Shown here: in pieces, positions 8,059 through 16,584 of the stretch
How the letters are laid out: each line of letters opens with the position of its first letter
Numbering within the stretch: position 1 is the first letter of the stretch
Origin: Neotabrizicola shimadae
GTDB lineage: Bacteria > Pseudomonadota > Alphaproteobacteria > Rhodobacterales > Rhodobacteraceae
Length of the DNA: 64,000 nt
Assembly (NCBI RefSeq): GCF_019623905.1
Contig: NZ_CP069371.1
Coordinates: 55,228 to 119,227 of the forward strand
Direction of reading: 5' to 3'
Notes under the pieces: generated by a model
The model's input: only the letters and a program-made list of their open reading frames with translations
Told to the model about the DNA's origin: nothing
Databases searched by the model: none
Program-made: the position numbers and the translations under genes

Positions 8059-10230
8059 ATGGCGAAAGCAGCCCAGAAAATCACGCTGTCCCCTTCGCGG
8101 GACATCCCCTTCGACAAGCTCGTGCTGAGCCAGTCCAACGTACGGCGCATCAAGGCAGGCGTCTCGATCGAGGAACTGGCCGAAGATATCGCGCGGCGCG
8201 GCCTGCTGCAGGGCTTGAACGTCCGGCCCGTGGTCGATGCTGAAGGGGTCGAAACCGGCATGTTCGAGATCCCGGCCGGCGGCCGTCGTTTCCAGGCACT
8301 GTCGCTGCTGGTGAAGCAGAAGCGGCTGGCCAAGACCGCGCCTATCCCTTGCATCGTGCGGGATACGGCGTCGGAGATCCTCGCCGAGGACGACTCGCTG
8401 GCGGAGAACATGCAGCGCGTCGCCCTGCACCCGCTGGACCAGTTCCGCGCGTTTCAGGCCCTGCGGGAAAAGGGTCAGGGCGAGGAAGCGATTGCGGCGG
8501 CCTTCTTCGTCACGCCGCAGATCGTCAAGCAGCGCCTGAAACTCGCGTCCGTGGCCCCTGCCCTGCTCGAGGTCTATGCCGAGGATGGCATGACGCTGGA
8601 ACAGCTGATGGCGTTCACGGTGAACCCCGATCATGCGCGTCAGGCGCAGGTCTGGGAGGCTGTGAAGAACTCGTGGAACAAGGAGCCCTATGCCATCCGG
8701 CGCATGCTGACCGAGACCTCGGTCCGGGCGTCTGATCGTCGCGCGGTCTTTGTCGGTGTCGATGCCTATGAGGCGGCAGGCGGTATCGTGCTGCGCGATC
8801 TCTTCCAGGGCGATGACGGCGGCTGGCTCGAGGACCCTGCCCTGCTTGAGCGGCTGGTCGCCGAGAAGCTCCAGGCCGAAGCCGAAGCGCTTGCTTCCGA
8901 AGGCTGGAAGTGGATCGAGGTGGCGACTGACCTGCCCTATGGCTACAGCAACGGTCTGCGGCGTCTCGCCGGTGATGCCGCGCCGATGACCGACGAGGAA
9001 AGCGCGGCCCTCGCTTCGCTCCTCGCTGAGTATCGCGGGCTGGAAGAGGAATACTCCGGCCAGGACGAATACCCCGAGGACATCGATGCCCGGCTCGGTC
9101 AGCTCGAGATGGCGATGGAAGCGCTCGAACAGCGGCCTTTGATCTACGATCTCGCTGAGCTCGGGCGCGCTGGCGTGTTCGTGACGCTGGATCGGGACGG
9201 CAGCCTCGCGGTCTATCGCGGCTATGTCCGGCCCGAGGACGAGCCGCGCGAGGAGACCGCGGTCCAGGATGGTGATGGCGTGGATGTCATGGGGCAGGGG
9301 GGTGATGTCGGTGTTTCCAGCTGGAAACCGTCGGCGACCTCTGCCGGCGGCACCGTCATCACTTCGGGTGGTCAGCCGATCGGCGTGGATGCGTCCGAGG
9401 AGGAAGACGACGGCGCGCTCAAGCCGCTGCCCGAGCGGCTGGTCATGGAACTGACGGCCCACCGGACCCTTGCGCTGCGCGAGGCCATCGGGCGCTCGCC
9501 GGACGTCGCGTTGACACTCCTGCTCCTGAAGCTGGTGACGGACACCTTCCGCACCTCCTCGGCCTCGGGCAGCTGCCTCGACGCCTCGGTGCGCCACGTC
9601 TACATGTCGGCACAGGCGCCCGATCTGAAGGACAGCGTCGTCGCCAAGCTGGTCGATGAGCGTCACGCCGCCTGGGAGGCTGATCTACCTCTCGGCGATG
9701 ATGCCGAGCTCTGGGACTATCTGTCCGTGCTCGACCAGGGCAGTCGTCTGGCGCTTCTGGCGCATTGCCTCAGCTTCGGGATCAACGCCCTCCATGAGAA
9801 GGTGAACCCCTATGGGGCGGGCATCTCCGCCAGTGGCCTGACCCGCCGCATGGCCCATGCCGATCTCGTGGCGCGCGCGGTCGATCTCGACATGGTCGAA
9901 GCGGGCTGGGAGCCGACGGTCGATGGCTATCTCAACCGCGTTCCCAAGGCCCGGATCCTCGAGGCCGTGCGCGAGGCGAAGGGGGAGGGGACCGCGCAGC
10001 TTCTCGATCACCTTAAGAAGGGCGAGATGGCCACGGAAGCCGAGCGGCTCCTCAAGGGAAGCGCGTGGTTGCCCGAGGTCCTGCGTCGGGCCGATCTGGC
10101 GGCAGGAGACGGCAAGCCGATCGCAGAAGGGCAGGGGGAAGATGCGGGCGAGCCCGAGGACGTCGATCTCCCGGCCTTCCTGACGGCCGGTCTGCCGGAG
10201 AGTGCTGCGTCCATGATGGCTGCGGAATGA
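8059..10230 (+). CDS. Large ParB/RepB/Spo0J-family plasmid protein
   Basis: Protein of 723 residues. The N-terminus has the ParB core (IPFDKLVLSQSNVRRIKAG, then IARRGLLQGLNVRPV, box II AGGRRFQAL, and SLAENMQR). A helix-turn-helix-like segment follows (AIAAAFFVTPQIVKQRLKLA). The remaining 500 residues are acidic and of unknown fold. It is much larger than RepB and separate from the repABC cassette. Orthologues accompany DUF932, RadC and Strawberry-notch genes on alphaproteobacterial plasmids, but their role is undetermined. The ATG at 8059 was preferred to a GTG at 8002 because of the GGAG 9 nt upstream and because the 8002 start would read through the structured leader. Confidence 0.85.
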   Translation: MAKAAQKITLSPSRDIPFDKLVLSQSNVRRIKAGVSIEELAEDIARRGLLQGLNVRPVVDAEGVETGMFEIPAGGRRFQALSLLVKQKRLAKTAPIPCIVRDTASEILAEDDSLAENMQRVALHPLDQFRAFQALREKGQGEEAIAAAFFVTPQIVKQRLKLASVAPALLEVYAEDGMTLEQLMAFTVNPDHARQAQVWEAVKNSWNKEPYAIRRMLTETSVRASDRRAVFVGVDAYEAAGGIVLRDLFQGDDGGWLEDPALLERLVAEKLQAEAEALASEGWKWIEVATDLPYGYSNGLRRLAGDAAPMTDEESAALASLLAEYRGLEEEYSGQDEYPEDIDARLGQLEMAMEALEQRPLIYDLAELGRAGVFVTLDRDGSLAVYRGYVRPEDEPREETAVQDGDGVDVMGQGGDVGVSSWKPSATSAGGTVITSGGQPIGVDASEEEDDGALKPLPERLVMELTAHRTLALREAIGRSPDVALTLLLLKLVTDTFRTSSASGSCLDASVRHVYMSAQAPDLKDSVVAKLVDERHAAWEADLPLGDDAELWDYLSVLDQGSRLALLAHCLSFGINALHEKVNPYGAGISASGLTRRMAHADLVARAVDLDMVEAGWEPTVDGYLNRVPKARILEAVREAKGEGTAQLLDHLKKGEMATEAERLLKGSAWLPEVLRRADLAAGDGKPIAEGQGEDAGEPEDVDLPAFLTAGLPESAASMMAAE

Positions 10231-10245
10231 TCTGAGCCATCCGGA

Positions 10246-10261
10246 GGCGGGGAAACCCGCC
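10246..10261. terminator. GC hairpin after the ParB-like gene
   Basis: GGCGGG-GAAA-CCCGCC forms a 6-bp stem closed by a GAAA tetraloop 16 bp after the stop codon. It has no strong T tract. A closely related stem follows the ssb gene. It may act as a terminator or RNA-stabilising hairpin. Confidence 0.45.
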
Positions 10262-10512
10262 CCTCACTCTGATAAAATACAGTAATATCAATATGATGAA
10301 TGCGAACTCTCGCATTCGGGATGAGGAATCATGTCTGCAACGACCATCATCGACTTAGCCCCTTTGGGGGCGCTGATCCGTTACACCGACGGCAGTCCCA
10401 AGCCGCCGGCACGTTTCACGAAGAAGCTCGCGGCATGGGAGCGATCGAACGGTGTCGGCCGCCTTGTGAAGAAGGAACCGCCCCGGGTTTATCCGACATG
10501 CACAGCACCGGC

Positions 10513-10630
10513 TGCGTGTTCCACGTGATCGTGGGCAGTCATTCCACGGGATGATGGGCAGTGTTTCCACGTGATCGTGGGCGGCTGTTCCACGGCATTG
10601 TGGGCATGTGTTCCACGCGAAGGTGGGCAG
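10513..10630. repeat. Five tandem transposase-binding repeats at the left end of the IS21 element
   Basis: About five imperfect copies of a 22-25-bp unit (consensus TTCCACGnnATnGTGGGCAG) follow each other from the terminus. Each is itself a small dyad (CCACG..CGTGG). IS21 elements carry multiple such IstA-binding repeats at each end. Confidence 0.8.
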
Positions 10631-10685
10631 TTTTGACCGACAATCTGAAGCTACGGTGTCCCTGTGTTTGAAGGGGAGAGCCGAG

Positions 10686-12224
10686 ATGCCAACGGGACGA
10701 TTGTCGATGCGACGGATACGCGATGTTTTGAGGCTCCGACTGGGGCAGAAGCTAAGTGAGCGGCAGATTTCTGCGTCGCTTGGGTTGGGAAAGGGCACTG
10801 TAGGTTCGTACTTAAGTCGTGCGCGTGCAGCAGGCTTGAGTTGGCCTTTGCCCGACGGGCTTTCTGACGATGACCTTGAGTTGCTACTTTTTCCTGCGCC
10901 GCCTGCGGTCAGCGACCCGGAGCGTCCGGTTCCAGATTGGGTTGAGATTGACCGAGAGTTGCGCCGCCCTGGGGTCACCCGCGCCTTGCTCTGGGAGGAG
11001 TATCGGCAAGCCTACCCTCATGGCTTTGGATATGCTTGGTTCTGTGAACATTACGACGCTTGGAAGGGTCGTGTCCGCCCGACGATGCGGCAGACGCATG
11101 TTGGTGGTGAGAAAGTCTTTGTCGACTTTGCGGGCGACACGATTGATGTAATCGACCCGGTAACGGGCGAGGCCCGTGCGATGAAACTCTTTGTCGCCAC
11201 GTTGGGTGCGTCCAACTACACCTATGCCGAGGCTGTCGGGTCCGAAGGCCTTGAAGACTGGATCCTTGCCCATGTCCGAATGTTCGCCTTCCTTGGCGGA
11301 GCGCCGCGTGCTGTTGTACCGGACAATCTGAAGTCGGCTGTTCTGAAGGCAGATCGCTACGATCCAGGATTGAACCGGACCTATGCGGAAATGGCCGCGC
11401 ACTATGGGACGGCTGTATTACCTGCACGTCCCTACAAGCCCCGAGACAAAGCCAAAGTTGAAGTTGCAGTGCAGGTTGCACAGCGCTGGGTACTGGCTTG
11501 CTTGCGCAATCGCCGCTTCTTCTGCCTGCGCGATCTCAATGCTGCGATAAAACTGTTGGTTGATCGGCTCAACACGCGTGTCATGCGCGGCTACAGCGCC
11601 AGTCGAGCTGATCTTTTTGCGACCCTGGATCGACCCAACCTCCAGCCTCTACCATCTGAGCCCTACGAATTTGCGCTTTGGAAGAAGGCTCGTGTTGCGC
11701 CCGATTACCATGTTGAGGTGAATAGTTCTTGGTATTCTGTGCCCTTTGGTCTGATCCGCCAGGAAGTCGATATCAGAGTTTGTGGCGATGTGGTGGAGGT
11801 CTTCCATAAGGGTGTGCGCGTTGCCAGCCATCCGCGCTGCCTGGGTCGACGTAGCCATGTGACACTCGCGGAACATATGCCATCAGCCCATCGGCGGCAT
11901 GCTGACTGGACGCCCGCGAGGATCCTCGCTCAGGCGGAAAAACTTGGGCCGTCCGTGGCGTCGTTTTGCGAAACCATCATGACCGACCGCCCCCACCCTG
12001 AGCAGGGCTTCAGAACCTGTCTGGGTATCTTGGCCTTGGCAAAGAGCTATGAGCCCGCACGCATCGATGCGGCCTGCCGACGGGGCTTGAGCATCCGCGC
12101 CCGATCTGTGGCTTCCATCAAATCCATCCTCAAAGCCCGCCTAGACCAAGCCTTCCTCGACGAAAACGCTGAAGAGGCGCCGCTGCAGCACGCCAACATC
12201 CGTGGCCAGAGCTACTATCACTAG
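10686..12224 (+). CDS. istA: IstA transposase of the IS21-family element
   Basis: Protein of 512 residues. The N-terminal helix-turn-helix (IRDVLRLRLGQKLSERQISASLGLGKGTVGSYL) binds the terminal repeats. The integrase-type DDE core contains KVFVDFAGD (first Asp), VVPDNLKSAV (second Asp) and a Glu in DKAKVEVAVQVAQRW. The ATG at 10686 (MPTGRLSM) gives the normal IstA N-terminus. A reading frame continues upstream to 10608 but would run into the terminal repeats. It acts with IstB, encoded 14 bp downstream, and appears intact. Confidence 0.93.
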   Translation: MPTGRLSMRRIRDVLRLRLGQKLSERQISASLGLGKGTVGSYLSRARAAGLSWPLPDGLSDDDLELLLFPAPPAVSDPERPVPDWVEIDRELRRPGVTRALLWEEYRQAYPHGFGYAWFCEHYDAWKGRVRPTMRQTHVGGEKVFVDFAGDTIDVIDPVTGEARAMKLFVATLGASNYTYAEAVGSEGLEDWILAHVRMFAFLGGAPRAVVPDNLKSAVLKADRYDPGLNRTYAEMAAHYGTAVLPARPYKPRDKAKVEVAVQVAQRWVLACLRNRRFFCLRDLNAAIKLLVDRLNTRVMRGYSASRADLFATLDRPNLQPLPSEPYEFALWKKARVAPDYHVEVNSSWYSVPFGLIRQEVDIRVCGDVVEVFHKGVRVASHPRCLGRRSHVTLAEHMPSAHRRHADWTPARILAQAEKLGPSVASFCETIMTDRPHPEQGFRTCLGILALAKSYEPARIDAACRRGLSIRARSVASIKSILKARLDQAFLDENAEEAPLQHANIRGQSYYH

Positions 12225-12238
12225 AAGGAAACCAAAAC

Positions 12239-13003
12239 TTGCTGAAACACCCAACGACAGAACGGCTAATCGCCCTCGGCCTGACAGGGATGGCCAATGC
12301 ACTCGATGAGCAACGCCGTGCAGAGGCCACATTCGATGCTCTAGGCTTCGAGGATCGCCTTGGTTTGCTTGTCGACCGCGAAACGACGGAGCGCGACACC
12401 AAGCGTATGGCGACACGGCTGCGCTTTGCGGCATTGCGCCAGTCTGCCAGCGTCGAAGATTTGGACATGCGCACCCCGCGCGGAATTGATCGGGCGCTGA
12501 TGGCGCACCTCATCGATGGCAGTTGGATCATGCGTCACGAAAATCTCTTGATCACGGGGCCGACGGGATTGGGGAAAAGTTGGATAGCTTGCGCTCTAGC
12601 CCACAAAGCTTGCCGAGACGGCCATATAGCTGCTTATCACCGCGTACCGCGCCTGTTCGAAACCTTGAGCATTGCCCGTGGTGATGGCCGCCACGCCAAC
12701 CTCCTCAAGACACTTGCAAAGACCAAGCTGCTGATACTCGACGATTGGGGACTATCAGTTCTGACAATGTCTGAACGGCGGGATCTCCTCGAAATCCTCG
12801 AAGACAGACACGGACGTGGATCCACCATCGTGACCAGCCAACTCCCCGTCGAGCACTGGCATGAGGCCGTTGGTGACCCAACCCTTGCCGACGCCATCCT
12901 TGATCGCCTCGTACACAACGCACATCGCCTACCTCTCTCCGGTGAAAGCATGCGACGCAAAAAAGCACTGATGAAAATCCTTGACCCCACCGCTCAACAC
13001 TGA
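12239..13003 (+). CDS. istB: IstB AAA+ ATPase helper of the IS21-family element
   Basis: Protein of 254 residues starting with TTG. Walker A GPTGLGKS lies at 107-114 and Walker B LLILDDWG near 160, in the DnaC/IstB-type AAA+ fold. A late SQLPVEHWHEAVGDPTLADAILDRLVHNAHR segment is the family signature. IstB oligomerises on target DNA and stimulates the IstA transposase. It is full length and follows istA closely, as in other IS21 elements. Confidence 0.93.
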   Translation: MLKHPTTERLIALGLTGMANALDEQRRAEATFDALGFEDRLGLLVDRETTERDTKRMATRLRFAALRQSASVEDLDMRTPRGIDRALMAHLIDGSWIMRHENLLITGPTGLGKSWIACALAHKACRDGHIAAYHRVPRLFETLSIARGDGRHANLLKTLAKTKLLILDDWGLSVLTMSERRDLLEILEDRHGRGSTIVTSQLPVEHWHEAVGDPTLADAILDRLVHNAHRLPLSGESMRRKKALMKILDPTAQH

Positions 13004-13025
13004 CTCCATCACGCTGTCGGCAAAA

Positions 13026-13119
13026 CTGCCCGAGCGTCCGTGGAATCGATGCCCACGATGCCGTGGAACACGCGCCCAGCTTCGCGTGGAACAGCTGCCC
13101 AACTCCCGTGGAATACGCA
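13026..13119. repeat. Four inverted transposase-binding repeats at the right end of the IS21 element
   Basis: Four imperfect copies of the same unit in opposite orientation (pattern CTGCCC...CGTGGAA) end at the right terminus. They mirror the left-end array. Confidence 0.8.
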
Positions 13120-13427
13120 GCACCGGCCTCCTTCACGCTGCATGAGGGGAACTTCTCCTCGGACGGGGTGATCCTCGTGACCATCATGCGGAGCCATTCG
13201 GCGGACAGCCGGTTGGTCTTCGAGGTGGCGGAGGAACCTAAGCCCGGGCAGGTCCGCGTGTTGCTGGACTTCGGTGGGAATACCGAACTGCTGCATCTGG
13301 CGGAGTCCGTCACCGTGGCGGAGCTCTGGATCGCGCGGGAGGGCTATCGCAATGCGCGGCTGGAAATCGTCAGCGCCGAGAACGGCGAGAGGGCAGGGGG
13401 CGCGGACCTGGCCGCTTGAGCCCTGAC

Positions 13428-13757
13428 AATGCGTGAGGGGCCTGCTCATGAGTGGGCCTCTCACAGACCACACCCTCGTCCCACGAAATCGCGGGGCACC
13501 AAAGGATCCATCCCCCAAGAAGGAGGTCTTCAACCAAGAGCCTGGCCGGGAGGTTGGCGGCATTAGAAGCATCAGCGGAACAACAGGCTCCAGTCGTCAG
13601 GGCACCATCCCCCGCTCGCCATTCCCTTTCTCGCCCCGAATCCTGTCTTCGAGATCAACCCGCGAGGGGTCGGACTACGGGCGAGCCCGTGCCGCCGGGA
13701 GGATTCGGACGAGCCGAACGCACCCGGTGATGTCAGCCAGTTTTCGGGCCTGCGGGG
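13428..13757 (+). other. Gene-poor stretch with a possible decayed reading frame
   Basis: No convincing gene is present. A good ribosome site (AAGGAGG, 13520-13526) is followed by coding-like sequence in one frame from about 13528 (STKSLAGRLAALEASAEQQ..) that stops at 13730, but there is no start codon at the expected distance. It may be a small coiled-coil protein gene whose start was lost, or chance. Confidence 0.25.
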
Positions 13758-13758
13758 T

Positions 13759-13799
13759 CCTGTCGCGCGGGGGATGGTCCCCCGCCTCCCAGACAGGAG
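13759..13799 (+). promoter_or_regulatory. Structured leader of the 13.8-kb small gene (leader family, divergent copy)
   Basis: Outer stem CCTGTC (13759-13764)/GACAGG (13792-13797) encloses a perfect hairpin GCGGGGGA-TGG-TCCCCCGC (13767-13785). The Shine-Dalgarno AGGAG (13795-13799) overlaps the 3' arm of the outer stem. The ATG is at 13808. The layout matches the leaders at 8.0, 23.9, 25.8 and 26.4 kb, though the sequence differs. Confidence 0.5.
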
Positions 13800-13807
13800 C
13801 CAAACAG

Positions 13808-13972
13808 ATGTCCCGCAAAGATGCTCACGCCTTCGCAGCCTCCCTCGCCGCCACGCTCATGGTCTCGATCGTCGTCTTCCAAGCAGGGGATGGAACCTTC
13901 GGCGCCGTCCCCGCCGATGAAATCGACGGCGACGAGGTTCGAGTGGTCGCTGAGGTCGACCCGTGGGCATAA
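13808..13972 (+). CDS. Small protein with an N-terminal hydrophobic segment
   Basis: A 54-residue product beginning MSRKDAHAFAASLAATLMVSIVVFQ. The first 25 residues look like a signal peptide or membrane anchor, and the rest is acidic (DEIDGDEVRVVAEVD). AGGAG lies 8 nt upstream of the ATG, and a stable stem-loop surrounds this site. I do not recognise a family. The small size makes it uncertain, but the ribosome site and codon use support a real gene. Confidence 0.5.
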   Translation: MSRKDAHAFAASLAATLMVSIVVFQAGDGTFGAVPADEIDGDEVRVVAEVDPWA

Positions 13973-14061
13973 TGCCCACGGTCTTTGCCGAGGGCTCTGC
14001 ATCGGGGCAGGAGCCCCGATCTGGGCCATTCGGCTTTCAGACGTCTCGGTGACCCGGAAAT

Positions 14062-14083
14062 CTGAGCCGACGGGGAGGTCGGC
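14062..14083. terminator. Hairpin between the small gene and the convergent fic gene
   Basis: GAGCCGAC-GGGGAG-GTCGGCTC is an 8-bp perfect stem followed by TTCC on the plus strand. A second stem (GTGTCGGGC/GCCCGACAC, about 14112-14138) overlaps the fic stop codon on the other strand. Together they could separate convergent transcripts. Confidence 0.45.
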
Positions 14084-14119
14084 TCTTCCGCCTAAGGAGC
14101 CGAACGCCCGGTGTCGGGC

Positions 14120-15214
14120 TTACGGTCCGCCCGACACGTCGAGGAAGAGTTTCACCAGGGCGACGTTGATGAAGTAGTTGTGCTTACCCGTGCGGTGCTT
14201 TTCGACGAAGCCATGATCAGCCAACGTGTCGAGATACTTCGCGGCCGTTTGCCGACTGACATCCAGATCGTTCTGCAGATATTCGATCCGCGTGTACGGG
14301 TGGCGGAACAGGTTGTTCAGAAGTTCCTGGCTGTAGATCTTGGGCAATTCATCCCGCAGTCGATGCTTCACATCCGCCATTTGCTTTCGGATGCCGGTGA
14401 CGATCTCGACCGTTGTGGCAGAAGTCTCGGCCACAGCCTCCAGCATGTAGATGACCCAAGCTTCCCAGTCTCCGGTGTCGCGCACCGCCTGTAGGTGTCG
14501 ATAGTAGTCCGCCTTGTTGCGGGTGATGAATCGCGACAAGTACAGCACCGGGATATCAAGCAACCCAGTCCGGGTAAGATAGAGCACGTTCAGAATGCGC
14601 CCGATCCGTCCGTTCCCGTCCGGAAACGGGTGGATGCTTTCGAACTGATGATGGATCAAGGCCATCTTGATCAGGGGGTCGAGGTCGCTGAGGTCATCGT
14701 CGTTGATGAACTTTTCGAGGGCCGTCATGTGGCGGACAATTTCATGCGCGTTCTGGGGTGGAACGAAGACGATCTCCCCTGTTTGCTCGTTCTTCAGGGC
14801 AGTTCCCGGGGTCACGCGAAATCCGTCGCTGCGTCCCTTCAGCAACCGAAACATGTCGATGAGCGCCGAATTCGGGATGAGGCCGCCGGTTTCGCCCAAG
14901 CGCGCGTATCCGAGCCGCAACGCATCGCGATAGAGAGCCACCTCTTTGGCCGCAGGTGACTGCGGATCGTCAGGGAAAAGGTCCGCCTGAAACAGCTCGT
15001 CCTGCGTCGTGACGATGTTCTCGACCTCCGAAGAAGCCTTGGCTTCCTGAAGCGCCAGTGTGTCGATCAGGATGCCTTGGTTCGGGATGGTCTTCGCCTG
15101 ACCCTTCAGATCCGCAAGAGCACGGCTGGCGCGAGCGAGCGCCTTCAGCACCGTAACAGTTTCGATCTCTGCCGCGGGTGGCAGGGCGGGAATGGCATAG
15201 GTCGGCTTTAACAT
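14120..15214 (-). CDS. Fic-domain protein (AMP-transferase type) with C-terminal winged helix
   Basis: Protein of 364 residues. The Fic motif HPFPDGNGRIGR is at 195-206 with the catalytic His195. An inhibitory-helix motif of the S..xE(N/G) type (SSEVEN, 61-66) precedes it, placing it in the self-inhibited class II Fic proteins. An N-terminal Fic/DOC-N region and a C-terminal winged helix (YTRIEYLQNDLDVSRQTAAKYLDTLADHGF) complete a common 360-residue architecture. Such enzymes transfer AMP from ATP to a target protein, and the winged helix suggests DNA binding or autoregulation. GGGGA lies 8 nt before the start, and inverted TGTTAA/TTAACA repeats lie just upstream. Confidence 0.88.
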   Translation of the reverse strand: MLKPTYAIPALPPAAEIETVTVLKALARASRALADLKGQAKTIPNQGILIDTLALQEAKASSEVENIVTTQDELFQADLFPDDPQSPAAKEVALYRDALRLGYARLGETGGLIPNSALIDMFRLLKGRSDGFRVTPGTALKNEQTGEIVFVPPQNAHEIVRHMTALEKFINDDDLSDLDPLIKMALIHHQFESIHPFPDGNGRIGRILNVLYLTRTGLLDIPVLYLSRFITRNKADYYRHLQAVRDTGDWEAWVIYMLEAVAETSATTVEIVTGIRKQMADVKHRLRDELPKIYSQELLNNLFRHPYTRIEYLQNDLDVSRQTAAKYLDTLADHGFVEKHRTGKHNYFINVALVKLFLDVSGGP

Positions 15215-15219
15215 GTTCC

Positions 15220-15290
15220 CCGCGTCGTGTTAAGAAAAACACGTTCGTTTAACATGATCAGGCAGTCATGTCAGCAGAAACCGGTTTCCT
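15220..15290 (-). promoter_or_regulatory. Upstream control region of the 14.1-kb fic gene
   Basis: On the minus strand TGTTAA and TTAACA form an inverted pair between about 15230 and 15256, and CATGTTAAA occurs twice. A 12-bp perfect palindrome GAAACCGGTTTC lies at 15277-15288. These are candidate operators, possibly for the protein's own winged helix. No clear -35/-10 pair was assigned. Confidence 0.35.
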
Positions 15291-15331
15291 TAACTTGACG
15301 ATGCTTCGCCCGTGCGGTTCACCCAACTCCG

Positions 15332-15649
15332 TCAGACCGCCAGATCGGCGGCGGACTTGCCAGCGGCCAGCGCTGCCACGAACCACTGCGGTTTCCGGCC
15401 ACGGCCCGACCAGGTGACAGCCGCGTTCCCCGGGTGTCGGTATTTCGCCACGGCTGGCGCACGGGTGGTCGTCACCTCGACACCGATCAGTTCGGCGAGG
15501 GAGTAGCCCATCTCCTTGGCGATGGCTTTCAGCTTGGCGCGGGTTTCGGCCTCGTGCCGGTCCTCATAGGTGGAAATCGCCGTGGCGAGGTCCTTCTGCA
15601 ATGGCCGTAGTTCCCTGAGCGACATCGCCTCGAGATTGAAATCAGCCAT
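15332..15649 (-). CDS. H-NS/HvrA-family nucleoid protein
   Basis: Protein of 105 residues. The N-terminal half is a helical oligomerisation region (LREL..LQKDLATAISTYEDRHEAETRAKLKAIAKEMG). The C-terminal half contains the H-NS DNA-binding signature YRHPGN..VTWSGRGRKPQW. Plasmid-borne H-NS relatives coat AT-rich DNA and reduce the cost of acquired genes. It is monocistronic and divergent from ssb. The ATG at 15649 gives the usual length. Confidence 0.9.
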   Translation of the reverse strand: MADFNLEAMSLRELRPLQKDLATAISTYEDRHEAETRAKLKAIAKEMGYSLAELIGVEVTTTRAPAVAKYRHPGNAAVTWSGRGRKPQWFVAALAAGKSAADLAV

Positions 15650-16027
15650 TGGGCCCTCGTGTCCTGAATAATGGGTTCGGGATAGTCGTCACGTCGCAAA
15701 ATCGCAACTCCCACAGGGGTCACCGCGATAGGGCAGGGGGATGAGGTTGGCTTGAGCCGCTGAGTCGGCGGTTTTGCAAATGCCTCAACCAAGTTGCCTT
15801 GGCCAGGAAGGCCGAGTTCTGCGAGAGCCCCAGGTCGCCCCTATCCCCGGTGCCATCCCTTCGACTGACAATCCCCTAAGCCTGTTCGGCCTCTGGCGCG
15901 CAACCCCGCGTCAGTCCGGGCCGTGTTGCCCCTTTGGGGCTGCCCGCTCCACCCCGGACCTTTGGGGGTTTCCGTCTGGTCTGCTGGACCAGCCGTGCAC
16001 GCCTCACCCGACAGGCTTCTTTCGGGT
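15650..16027. other. Spacer between hns-like and ssb genes
   Basis: About 380 bp without a convincing gene. It contains several GC hairpins (for example GGTCTGCTGGACC near 15980) and should hold the divergent promoters of the H-NS gene and ssb. I could not assign promoters reliably. Confidence 0.4.
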
Positions 16028-16067
16028 CTTGTCGAAGGGACGGTCCCAGGGACAGGAAAAACAGGAG
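16028..16067 (+). promoter_or_regulatory. Structured leader of ssb (leader family, divergent copy)
   Basis: Outer stem CTTGTC (16028-16033)/GACAGG (16051-16056, one G-U pair) encloses GGGA-CGG-TCCC (16037-16047). AGGAG lies at 16063-16067, 7 nt after the stem, and the ATG is at 16075. The arrangement resembles the other backbone leaders but is shorter. Confidence 0.4.
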
Positions 16068-16074
16068 CTACAGA

Positions 16075-16479
16075 ATGCAGAACATCGTCATCCTCGCCGG
16101 CAACATCGGTCAGAACCCCGAAGTGCGCTCGACCCAAAGCGGTACCAAGATCACCAACTTCACCTTGGCCACCTCGCGGCCGCGCCTCTCGGAAGGTCGC
16201 GTGATGCGCGACGAGAACGGCTACCGGGTCATGGACACCGAATGGCACCGCATCACCTGCTTCAACGGTCTCGGCAAGACCGTCGCAGAGCACTGCGAAA
16301 AGGGCATGAAGGTCCTCGTCCACGGACGCATCCACTACACGAAGTGGACCGACGCAACCGGCACGGACCGCTACGGCTGCGAGATCATCGCCGAGAAGGT
16401 CGACTTCCTGAGCCGTCCAAAGTCGGCCGAGAATGAAAACCCCGAGCTGGTCGACCGCGACGACGAGATCCCGTTCTGA
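16075..16479 (+). CDS. ssb: Single-stranded DNA-binding protein, plasmid type
   Basis: Protein of 134 residues with one OB fold. It begins MQNIVILAGNIGQNPEVR, has the strand NFTLATS, the segment DTEWHRITCFNGLGKTVAEHCEKGMKVLVHGRIHY, and the acidic tip DRDDEIPF that in SSB proteins recruits partner enzymes. SSB coats single-stranded plasmid DNA during conjugative entry and replication. It is shorter than chromosomal SSB because the glycine-rich linker is missing. AGGAG precedes the ATG by 7 nt. A stable stem follows the gene. Confidence 0.92.
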   Translation: MQNIVILAGNIGQNPEVRSTQSGTKITNFTLATSRPRLSEGRVMRDENGYRVMDTEWHRITCFNGLGKTVAEHCEKGMKVLVHGRIHYTKWTDATGTDRYGCEIIAEKVDFLSRPKSAENENPELVDRDDEIPF

Positions 16480-16497
16480 GAACGGGTCTCCCTCGGG

Positions 16498-16519
16498 CCC
16501 GGCGGGGAAACCCGCCGGG
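16498..16519 (+). terminator. Stem-loop after ssb
   Basis: CCCGGCGGG-GAAA-CCCGCCGGG is a perfect 9-bp stem with a GAAA tetraloop, 18 bp after the ssb stop. No long T tract follows, so it may be a weak terminator or a stabilising hairpin. Confidence 0.55.
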
Positions 16520-16584
16520 TTCGGTGCGGCCTTTGAACAAAGTCCTGGCACATTGCAGTAACATGCCAACGACGATTGGAACTC

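Larger units (their letters stand above)
10513..13119 (+). mobile_element. IS21-family insertion sequence, 2607 bp, with 8-bp target duplication
   Basis: The ends are TGCGTGTTCCACG on the left and its inverted match CGTGGAATACGCA on the right (one mismatch). The direct duplication GCACCGGC sits at 10505-10512 and 13120-13127. The element carries istA and istB in the usual order with a 14-bp gap. Both ends hold tandem copies of a subterminal repeat. Intact genes and a perfect duplication indicate a recent, probably active insertion. Confidence 0.95.
10331..13419 (+). pseudogene. Backbone gene of unknown function split by an IS21-family insertion
   Basis: The left part (10331-10512) encodes MSATTIIDLAPLGALIRY and continues to ..YPTCTAPA. 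The right part (13128-13419) continues in the same frame as SFTLHEGNF.. and ends at TGA 13417-13419. Removing the element and one copy of the 8-bp duplication restores an open frame of about 157 residues. An 8-bp stem hairpin (GAATGCGA/TCGCATTC) lies just upstream of the start. I do not recognise the family. Its position right after the ParB-like gene suggests a conserved plasmid backbone gene. The reconstruction is certain at DNA level; the function is unknown. Confidence 0.8.

Noticed and set aside
7855..9666. A 603-codon minus-strand frame opposite the ParB-like gene
   Set aside because: Shadow of a confident gene in high-GC DNA, with composition typical of an antisense frame.
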